Below, piece after piece: positions 11,215-22,900 of a stretch of 64,000 nucleotides of DNA. The notes under the pieces were generated by a model that did no database searches, was not told where the DNA came from, and worked only from the letters and a program-made list of their open reading frames with translations. Numbering within the stretch: position 1 is the first letter of the stretch; the number at the start of each line of letters is the position of its first letter. Position numbers and translations under genes: made by a program. Source of the DNA: Siderastrea siderea (lineage: Eukaryota > Cnidaria > Anthozoa > Scleractinia > Rhizangiidae); NCBI GenBank assembly GCA_964030785.1, contig OZ034971.1, positions 19,156,365 to 19,220,364 on the forward strand. Direction: 5' to 3'.

Positions 11215-13856
11215 CTACCCTGTTTGAAGAGTTAATCGTTTCAGGTCATTTCCCTTATGTCGTTTGTGAAGCTTGAAGAAGTAAAGATATCCCACAGCAT
11301 CCCCAGCCGTCAGCAAATCGTTCTTGTTTGGGTGCCAGGCCAATCCCCAGATCCCAGCAGCTGCAAAGAACACTTGAACTTGGTGATGAGCATCGCAGTC
11401 CCAGATGCGGATCGTTTGGTCCAAGGCCCCGCTCGCTAGGAACTTGTCATCAGGTGAGAAGCTGGCCATTCTGATCTCAGACTCATGTCCACTCATCGTG
11501 CAGACCTCCTGCCAAGTGTTGGTATTCCACAGGCGAACCAACTCGTCTTTTGAACAAGTGGCTAGTAGCTGCTCGTTGTGTGAAAAGGTAGCACAGGTTA
11601 CCCAATCATTTTGGGTCAAAGTGGTCACGTGCTTCAGATTGCCACTATCCCATATTCGCGCGGTGTTGTCTATGGAACTGGTCAAGATGAACTTCCCTGA
11701 GGGCGAGAATTCGGTATACTGACAGAAGCGCTCGTGTCCTTCCAAAGTAGAAATCTTGCTTTTTGTTTCCAAATCCCAGACGATTGCGCCGTTTGTAAAC
11801 TCGCCGACGGAGACCAACCGCTTGTCATCCGGTGAGAATCGCAGGCACCAGGGCAGCATGGTTTCACCGCAGTGCAACACGATGTTGTCCTGACCAGTCT
11901 CTCGGGACCAGATGCGAATTTTAAGCTCATCTCCACCACTGGCGACTTGAGTCGAGTCACGTGAAAAGGCGCATGCGCGCACTCCGCAGGAGAAAGTTCT
12001 CTTTTTTTCGTGTCCCTCGTAAACCAGGGAAACATCAAGCGTGTCCATATCCCAAACACAAACCTGGGGATTGAAATTACAATACAAGTTAGAAGAATGC
12101 CACTGACAACTAACTTTCAACTTTGTCCGTCGGACCTTCTCTTCAACCAAATATGGCGCCGGCTCAGATGTTGAGGGAAGAGCAGAAAAACAAAATTCAC
12201 ACTTATGTAATCAGTATCAGATTTCCTTTGAAAGCATTGATACACGTAAAACCTGCCAACAACAGAGGAAGGCATGAAAGGAAGACAAGAAACAGCCAAG
12301 ACAACTAAAACTTGAAATATATGGAAATGGGACTTGTGTTTTTTTAGTTCTCTTCCAAAATTAAAGGGGGTAACAGCGGAAGTAACTCTCCTTAATGGGT
12401 GTGAAGGGATGAATTCTTCTACAGCAACATTTTTATGTAACTCATGGAAATGCTTGGGAAGCTAGGACGTCACCCAAGAGACTTCAGCCCAACCTGTCAC
12501 TACCAAGAGGTGACTGGTTCTGATGTAATTTCAAGAAAAATGAAAATCATTTTTGATTTGCCCTACTTTGAAGTCATCTGAGGCAGAAGCCAGCCATTTC
12601 CCATCATCAGAGTATGCCACACTCCAGCAACGTTCCGAATGAAAACGCGCCTCCCGCAGCTTCTCTGCGGACGTTGCGTCCCAGACGCGCACAGTCTTGT
12701 CACAAGCCGCTGACGCCAGTCGAGTGCCATCTCCATTAAATGCAACATCCAGTACCCAGTTGGAATGACCGCCCAGCAAAGCAAGGGTCCTGGAACTACT
12801 GCTGACGTCAGTCCCGTTTACTTCATCAAAGGATGCATCAAAGAGAGTGACAGTGTGATGAGCTGAAGATCCTGCTGCCAGTCGTGTACCATGATCAGTT
12901 TGCACAAAGGCCACCGTTGAGGCGTCGTTCGGGAGATTAAAGGTCCAGATCTTCGCGCCAGTCTTAACATTCCACAAGATAACGTCACTATCCACGCATG
13001 CGGAAGCGAGGTACCTTCCATCTGGAGAGAAGTTCACTGAACAAATAAGGGACTTGTAATCAAGATCCTCGTGGCCCTCTAAGGCGTCTTTTACAGGAAA
13101 GTTTGGATTATCGTCTCGCTGATGTCCCTCCAAGGTGAGTCTGATGGTCCTTTCTTTGAGGTCCCAAATGAAGAGCTCCAGTTCATTACCACAAGAGGCA
13201 GCAACTGACTCATCTATCGGAGACCATGCGCATGACATAGGGAAGCTTTTATGGCCCAAGAGTGTTTCAGGTTTCTCTCCGGTGTTTAGGTCCCAGATTT
13301 TGAGTTTCTTGTCTTTGGAGGATGACAGCAGTTTGCAGCCATCTTTGGAGAAGGCGACGCCTGTCACTCGATCTTCGTGTCCCTTTAAAATCCTTAAAAA
13401 AGATGAGGAAAAGAGTATGCTTAATATTCTTGAGTCTGTTGCACAAACATCGTGTATGTTAAGGACCCTTTAGGAACAAAGGTTCTTTAGGCCAGGTCGG
13501 AAGGTAGTTTAGAGTTTAATTCAACTTGGGTGGGTTGCTGTTCAATACAACTGAAAGCTGCCAGTTGTGTTAGCGACTTCGTAAGCATTGGTCCTTTACA
13601 GTTAAGGCGAACAAGATAATACAGAGAACGTGCGCTTCGTCGAGAACAAGTGTTCAGGGAGAGAAGTAATACTGCTTTCAGATTTTATAACGATGAAGAA
13701 TTTCGTAAAATATTTAGACTGACGAGAGCGGGAGCCATTCGCCTAGAAGAGCTGTCAAGGGACAGCCTGCTTTGTGAAGACAGACGAGGCCACCCAGTGG
13801 AGCCAGCGTTGCAAGACGTTTTGGCTGGACAGTTTTACACGACAATAATAATAATG

Positions 13857-13903
<47 letters not shown>

Positions 13904-16900
13904 TTATTTATGTAGCGTTAATTCAACTACCGTTTTCAAATGCCCTTTACAGTCATGAAATAAGAGCTACTATAAAGGTACAAAAAGTACAATTAAATAT
14001 ATATTACAGCTCTATAAAACGATGAAATTAATAATTAATATTTAATATTACATTTGTATTTGATAAATAGTTAATAATAGTAGTAATATAAACTAATAAA
14101 TAAAATAACTAAATAATTAGACTAAATAGTGTAATTGAAGCCCTCTGCACCTCCCTGAGCTCTAGCGGTAGCGACACCCGCTTTCACACCATTGTCGGTG
14201 ATTTATATGGCTACTACTTGTCGAGTTATTCACCGTGTTTCAAGGTTAATTGCAAGCCGAAGAGCTGATTTTATAACATTTCCTTCTGAAGTGAGTCTAC
14301 AACAGGCAAAGAGCAATTACCGTCCGATAAAGCTCAGCCTTTTTTACAGGCACATAGTTTTAGTGGACAACCGTTTTAGAAGAATAAACTGTACTAACCT
14401 AAAACATTGACTGGCTGGGAACCTCCACAATCTGATAGTGTTGTCAGCAGAAGCAGATGCCATTACTTTACCATCCGGGGACAACCGTACGCACGTGACA
14501 GGCCCCTGATGATCCTCGAGCTGAGTGTGCAATTCCCCTGTTTGACTATCCCAAACTCGGATGGTCCCATCTGCTGACCCAGACAGCAATGTCCTGTTGT
14601 CCTTTGCAAAGCAGGTGGAAAGGACGCTCTTAGAGTGGCCACTGAGTTCAAGCTCGAAGGCTTCAGGAACTTGAGGCTTGTTCATCCACTCTATCCAACC
14701 TTCTGGGACAGGGATGTTGTTGGGGTCAGGTTGGTCAAACGTTTGACGCATGCGCTGTGCTTCCTGAGCGACCCATTGGTGCTCTGGGTACGTGGCGGCT
14801 TGTTGGTATGTCAAGATGGGCGATCGGCTCAAGATGTGAATTTCACTGCGCAAGAATCCCAAGATATCTTGCAGATCCTTGATTATCTGTAAACATAGTA
14901 CATCTATCAAGTGAAATTAAAATTGATATTAACAAGAACACCGCAAAAGAAAATGTGCTATGCGAATACAGTGACTTCAGGTGTCTTTCACTTCTTTGTA
15001 CATCTCTTAGCCATCCTCATTAAATTATTGAAAATGACAAAATTGTAAAATCTAGAGAGCACATAAGGCAAAACTGTTAAGACGGAATCCATCAGGAAAT
15101 CGAGTAATCAGTGGACAAAAGTCTTGTACCAGAATAATTTAAAGTATATCGCATTCTTTTTTACACTTTTTAAGAGCTATAGACGTAATAAGTTATCTGT
15201 AATAACACCAAAGACAATTTCTTATGGGAGCCCGTTAAATTAAATTTCAAATTTCACAGTGTAAACACAGGTAAAATAGGTCAATTTTTATGCGTAAGAT
15301 TTCATTTTGTGAAATTTGAAATTTATTTTCTCGGGCTCCCAAAAGAAATTGTCTTTGGGGTTATTACAGATAACAAATTACATCCATAGCTCTCAGAAAA
15401 TGTAAAAAAGAATGCGATATGCTTTAAATTATTCTGGTACAAGGTTTTTGTCCACTGAAAATTAAAATTACTCAATTTCCTAATGGATTCCGTCTTAACT
15501 CTTTATATGTGGTCTTAAAAGAGTTGGCGTGTCGTCATGGTTGCTTTGCGGGAACAAAGTCTGAAACCTTAGTTAAAAGGAAAACACAACTAAATAAGTG
15601 AAAATCATTATGTTTTTTTTCCTTTAAGGCGCATTCGTATCAGGAATTTGAAGGAATTTTAAATGGCAACTCCTTTCATAATTTCAACTTCCCCTTCTAC
15701 TTCCAAGTTAAAATTTCAGTAGAATTTCGATTGTTTAATTTAAAAGAAATTTTCACAATTTCATTTCGAACGCTCTTGTAGAATAAAACAAACTTTATCA
15801 CAGGAAAGTCGATGGCTTTCAAAGAAGTAGTTCATATTAGGATTTTATCCACATGCTTAAACGTTAGGACCAAATAATTTGATTCAGCCAACCTCAGCAT
15901 CAGCTTGTTCATCGACAGAACAACTCACAGCCTTGGTAGCTTCCGCGAGGAGTTCATATCCCATTCCCGCCATGCACTTCGCCTGAACAAACTTTAAATC
16001 TCCCAGAGTACTTCGCAGCCTCTTAAAGTCACGCGCCTCGAGAAGAGCTACGGGAAGTCGGACAAGTTTTCTCAGGTTAAGAGCGTCCAAGGAGTAGGCG
16101 TGGGGCTGGGTCGGGATGACGCGCTCAGTTCCATATTTCTCGTGATAAATTCCAGAGAAGTAATCAGCGATGCTAGTGTGAGTCTCCTTGTGCCGTTCAC
16201 CTTTGAGGTATCTTTCTCTGGCAACCTCCAAAAACTGCCTGTAGTTAGACAAAAACAAAAACTATAAAGTTCCACGTGGTTGAGGGTTGGTGATGCGACG
16301 AATTTCCAAAGAAAACTGTCGCGGAACCAAGTAGAATTCTTTCGATTAATGTTGTTATGTTTTGTTGCAGTCGTTTTTGTTAGGGGGTGTGGAAAGTGTT
16401 TCCTTCCTTTTACTGCTTTTGTTGTCTTTCGGGTTTGTTGGCGAAGGAACTTTTTGATGTTTGGAAAATTAAGCTATTCGGCTGCTTTTTTGTGTTTTTG
16501 GTACTTTGGAACGTTAATCAACATAGCTACCTTTTTTCTTCTAAAAATGAGTTTGGACTAGTTTTGAGTATCGGAAAAAGTATTAGTTTGTCCATCAAGC
16601 ATAGCTGGACTATTTAAGGTATTATATTTTAGACTTTGTTTAGGCTAACGTTCTCAGGTACAACGCATGCGTAGCTCTTCAGAACCTCTAATTTCATTAG
16701 ACCTAGCTCTATTGTTTTTAGGAATAGGCGTCACTGTTTCTGTTTTTTGTTTATCCCTGTTTTATTGTTTTCTTAGCCGATACTGCGAGACGTTCTAAGG
16801 GCTAGGTTTAAAGCAAAAAATTCTTGATACAGAGCAACAATTAAGGGGACATAAGAATGGGGTAAACAACTTCAAAAGAATTAATTCTACCTGTGATATA

Positions 16901-19900
16901 GAGCCAGCAGTGACACACCGTAACCACCCCTTTCCACCAAGAACGGGCCAAGATCGTGCTTTAGACGAGCCAGCAGTAGAGGTGGCAAGCGGCGTTTTGG
17001 TGGTTCGTGCCAGACCAACACATCCTTTAGGAGTTCATCATCGCAACTCAAAATGTTGATGATATCCTCTGAATTCATTCCATCAGACCTCGCAGCTAGC
17101 AGGCCCAGGACTCTCTCCACCAGCTGTCGACCGTGATAATGTTCAAGGTCCTGGTACAGATGTTGTATCATCCCGGTCACGTTAGGTTCGAGGTTAATGT
17201 CAGCGGTTCCTCTGTTGACAAAATATGAATACGAGAATATACAAATTTCAGTTTAAAATGCTTACTTCAGAAAAATGTGTTCGTCATTTGCACCAAATGT
17301 TTTTAATGGTCTTCCGGAGTGCCGTGAACTACTGTAGTTCGCGAAACGTCTATAAAAAACAAAGCACTATTTGTTTTCGATTGTGACTGGGCAGCGTAGA
17401 GAATGCGCAGATGAAATTTCCATAGTACTTGTGAAAAGCCCCGCCAGTCTAAGGGAATGAGCGGACGGTTTGGGAATAGACTGGTTCTGCAGGAAAGTAG
17501 CTAATCCCTTTGATACCGCTTGGGGGCGGGGTGGGGAGGAATAATGGCTTATTCGCCCCACCCTCTTAACAATGAAAGTTACGACAGTAAAACTAGTAAA
17601 ATGTGGTGGTGACTCATCAAGACGTAGGAAGTACGCTGTGATTATTTTCCGATCAGCCGTCATCTTGGATCTAAAATTTAGGTTTGCCGTTTCTTTTTTT
17701 CAAAAACTTTAAAAAGCTGTCAAAAATTACCCAGAGTAACCAAACAATGAAAAGGTAAAAGTTACAACCCAAACACTTTTAACTTCGAAAATTATAAAGA
17801 AACATAACATCCCCCCCCCCAAAAAAAATCATGTTTTTGAACTGGGATGCCTCCTGCCACCGACAACCACATGAAAAACCTTTAGAATGAAAATTCACAA
17901 AGAACTAAGAGTGCGGTACCTTTCCTCTCGCTCTGTCTTATTCACCACCCACCCCCAACTCCTCTTTACCCTCTCCAGTATCGCTGTGTTTGTGTTTCTC
18001 TTTGTTCACTCGCGTGACTAGCAGACCAGCCCGACTATCTAGAAAGGGACTGCTAGCTTGTTACGGCCTTGGTCCTTTGATGAATTCCCTGTTTCCCCGC
18101 TCAGTCCTTTCACTCATTACAGCCCTCGCACTCACTCTTCCTCATCATCAGGGCCGATTTAGAAGGTACGACTTTTGCTTACGATTGTCGTACGACTTTT
18201 GTAGCGCGCTGCTCGCGTCAAGCAAAGATCGTATACAACTCGTCATTCTAACATTTTGATTGTGGCTACGACTGTCGTAGGGTTTTAAAACATTTTTCAA
18301 AATCCTACGACATTTTTCGTGTTGTGTACAACTGTGAGGATGTAGTAGGTCTGATTTAGACGACACGATTCAGGTTGTAGACGTGACGTGAGCAAGTCGC
18401 ATACTACAGTCGTAAGGAAAAAATCGTACCGTCTAAATCGGCGCTTACGTTTCTTGAAAGCTACAAAAGCATGTCGGCCCCGAAAAGCCACCTAACGCTT
18501 GAAGCACCCAAAACCTCCCGTAGTGGGTGTCGGTAATTTGTTTCACTCGTGACCGCCATCGCTTTTTTCCTTCGAGAGAGTACTTTGACGAACAACTTAC
18601 GCGGGATGAAGAAATCTTCTAAAGCGTGCCCTAATGAAAGCGATTCCTTGAAATGGGCCATAGATACACGTAAAAAAAGTACATTTGACTAGCAAACTCG
18701 AAGGAACATTTGGCCCCCTACTCTTTGGCCACTTTTTGTAAAAAATTGCAACATTCTTTTGCATTTTGAGGAAACTTTCCCTACAATGTGGAATACGTAT
18801 TAAAGACATAAATAGGCATCGTTTTTGTCCTTATTTATTTCGTTTTCTACCTCAAACGGGATTTTTTAGGACTAGAGGGAGAAGAGAAAACGGTTTGCTA
18901 GCATTTTCTTAGCTCTCGGGGTATTTTTTTAGGGGGGGAGGTGGATGTGGGGGGGTAGCATTAAATGTTTCGAAAACGAAGCCGGGCCTTTGGAACAGTA
19001 AGAGTGATTGATATAAAATGACTCAAGTTCTGAGCTCAAAGAAACGTTTTTAGTCAGAACTGAAGCCTTACAACTGATTTATGTACTTGCCACTCAGTAA
19101 AATCAAAATTCATCTTACTTGTACGAAGGCCAGGATCGGCATTTGTTGAAGAGCAACTGCAAATACAATGGCAGTGGGCAGCAGTTGAACTGGTTTAAAA
19201 CGAGCTCACGTTGTTTGGAAGTCAGAGACCTGCTATCTGATTGAAGCCAAGCGTCTAAGATAATAGGTCCATGTTGCAGATCGAGCCGCTTTAGCTGAGA
19301 CAAGAATACGGTACTTAAACTAAAATAATGTCCTTGCAATTGAGTGCTATAACAAACACTCCGCCTTTGAAAAGGCGCTCATTTATGGAAGGTACTTTTT
19401 ATCGTGACAAGGCTTTTATATTTAAGACTGCTTGAAAATTTAAAACAAAACGTGTTCTCAAAAGTCCGTTATTGTCCGACAGTGTGTGTTTCTTTTTTTG
19501 AGAAAGGAAGGGCAAGTCTATTAAATTGTGTGTGAATACAGATAAGGAAATTTTTCTAACTTATTTTTAGACGTTCAAAATATTTTTGTTTAAAAATATG
19601 AAAAAAGTTAAACCTCTTAAGAAATGAAAGCAGGGACGTCATGGTCAAAAATTATAAAATTCTGAAATTTTAACACAACAGGCTAAACAGCCTTGCATGC
19701 ACACAAGGAAATAGTCGTGTGCTTTCACGTTCTGTTCACTAGCTTTGTGGAGTATTTGTGATACCTGGTAACAACAAGTAAATTGCCAGCTAACTTTAAT
19801 TTGATTAGTTACCTGTAAGAACTGTTCGGGTGGCATTCCAAATGTCTTCAAACGCTGCATGCACCCTCCCTCCACGGGTAGGGTAGATACTATCATGTAC

Positions 19901-22900
19901 ACATGCGCAGGAAGCTTGCTTGGAAGCCATTCCAAGAAGCGTCTCGCCCCGTCCTCATCAGTCAACTGATCCAGAGAATCAATCACTATGCACAGCGGTC
20001 GTTCTTTCGATGCACGCGCCATAAATTTAGGAAAAGCATCGCACAAGCTTTTGTAGTTATCCGGGATCTCTTCGCTAATTGCAGTATACACAAGCTTCAG
20101 TTGTTTACAGAAGCTTTCTGTCAGAGCTCGACCTACGAAAAGATGTATTTATGACATTTCGATTATATAACCCTCTCTCTAGCTATTCGTTCGGTAATTG
20201 TTAAATAAGGTGGTTTTCAAATCTCCATGGAGCTTCTTAGACTCAGGAAATCTACTAGGCTTCCTTTTTTATACTTATCCTTATGCACAGACTGCAATTG
20301 ACTTGCGATGTCCAGAGGTGAAGGACCAGTCTCTGTCTTCAAAAATGATTGATTTTAAATAATAACGAACAAATCGACAGGGTGCATATGTCGAAGATGC
20401 GTACATAACGGTACCTACAAACGTACTCTCGTAAGGAAATCTAAGTAGCAGCAGCAAGAAAGGCCATTTTCAAGAGGTTGTCATTTGACTACTTCTACCC
20501 AAATTCTTTAGTTGATAAGGGCAATAACACTGGCATTACACAGATTTTCGATGAAGGACAAAAGCGAGAAGGCAAATATCCTAAGAAGCCCTGCAGCAAT
20601 TAAAAAAACCTATAAACCTTACATTGCGTTAATAAAAAACTATTCAGATTTAAAAGAAAAAGCAACCAGTCTAAGCGCAAAAATACTAAGATATTTCAAA
20701 CGTACATTTTTACTAAAACTGAACAAAAAGTTTGAAAGGAGTTCGTGTTCATCACTTGAACAGAAAGGATAGTAGGAATAAATGAATAAACAAAGAAATG
20801 ATAAGAACATTTACTCGAGAAAATTCGTCTGACCTTAGGAAGCTTTAGCCTGTTGTTATGTTTTGTGTTGTGTGAGAATGAATTTGACATCGCTTCGTTT
20901 ATCTTATACTTAAACATTTAGATGATATGGTAGTTGCACTAAATTAACGCCTTCGTGAAAATGGCCTAATACAAGTTATTTATCCGACTAATTGTATTTT
21001 TTAATTAGTGATCATCATACCAGTGGATGAGTCCGGAGTCGTTCCACAAAACCGATACACGATAGCCAGATTTCTGTCCTTGCTCCTTTCTTCTGTGTCC
21101 GCGACAACTTTGGCCATTAAGGACGTTTTACCAACCCCAGACTCGCCATAAATCACTAAAGGCATCATGGGATCAGTACGGCTCAAGTAATTGTGGATTT
21201 CATGTAGAATATCTGCACGGCCCTGGAAAGAGTGTGTTTTGTCACGGTAAAAGAGTGCGTGACGCGTGATTTCTTCCTTGAGTGGATTGGTAGGGCCCAG
21301 CTTTTGCAACACTTCGTTTATATGGGATGTCAGGATGTCCTTGACTCGACCACACATGTCTAAAGCAAACGGAGAAATGTTGTCACGAGAACATTTAGTT
21401 ATTCAGATCGGCATTTAATTCCTCTCCGTGCCTCCTATTTCCCGTGCAGTAAACATTTTGTACTTATACGTGCTTTTAGAAGATACGAAACAAATTGATA
21501 CTTTGGTAAGATTCTTTCTTCTCCTGTAGGCAGTTTTACATTTTCTTAAATTAAAAAAGTGATATTTGAAAACCTCTATTTAGGCTCCCAATGTGAAATC
21601 ACAACTTCTTAGTTCTCTTCCCCTATCACTCTGCCCTCTCCACATGCACTCATTTTCAATGTACGTGTAAGTGTTGTATCAATTGAACTTTTTTATCAAA
21701 AACACCAGCCAATTTTAGTGATTCTCAATTACATTATAGAAAAACAATTTTAAGCTCTCCTCTTCTTTTATTTCACCTTGTCGTGGTGAGGGGAAGGGAG
21801 CTTGCGTCTCGCAGTGACCTAGACTATTGCCGGCGGGAGCATAATCTCCTGTTAGGGTCACCCAAGCCAGACAATTCGAAGGGTAGAGCCAGACTAAGTG
21901 CGACTCACTGGCCTTACAGGCTTAAATTTGGGTACACAGCTAACGACCCTGTCACCGTTACGGACATCGAGTGTGTTGGAAACGATTCAACACACACTGG
22001 GAGAACTGCTGTGAAGGCTGGCATAATACTCTCTTGTGTCAAAGTCTGAAATATTCCAAAGGATGATAGCGTACATAGCAGCCCCCAAACAACGGACTAT
22101 CTTCGTATGAAATACTGAAATGCGAGGACCATGCGGGGACAGCAAGAACAGCACAAGTGGCTAAGGATACCCTAGATTTTCTACGTCCCTGTAAGATAAC
22201 ACAGGACAGGGGCGTAGTTACCCGTACGCACGGACTCACGGACGCACGTGCGTACCTGAAAAAGTCGAAAATGAAAAATAAAGTAAAATGAACGAAAAAG
22301 GAAGTAATAAAAGATAATTACTCAAGCCATTTTTCACCGCTTGCTTCTTTGAAATGTGTTCATAAAACAACGGATGGAAAAACGTGGGAAAATGTGGAAA
22401 GTGGAAACGCTGGACTTTGCTAACCCAGAACTTTACCCTGGAATTTATGTAGCCGCAACGATACTTATCATGTATCCTGTGTCAACGTGTGTTACAGAGC
22501 GAAGCTTCAGTAGCATGAAAAGGCTCAAGAGGCCACTACGGTGCGATATGTCAGATGCAAGGTTGACCTCGCTATCCGTGATACACGTACATGAGTTTGA
22601 GTTTCTGAGTTTGCTGGGAAGAAAGACAGAAGATAAGCCCTGTGCTTGTTACGGCCGAAAACCATTATAACTTCTACGTAAGCTATCCACTGTTATATTA
22701 CTTTTACAAAGCCTCAGGATTTCGGTTTGGCTGTTTTTGAGATTTTTAAGAAGCGTGGACCTAAATGACACTTAACCAGAGCACAATTACCTCTATGAAA
22801 GTGCTTTTACAAGGCAAACAATGCCGGTCAGAAACACACAGTGGCACACAGCGGCAAAAAAAATCATTCATTTGTGAAAAAAAACTGAGATACCGCCAAC

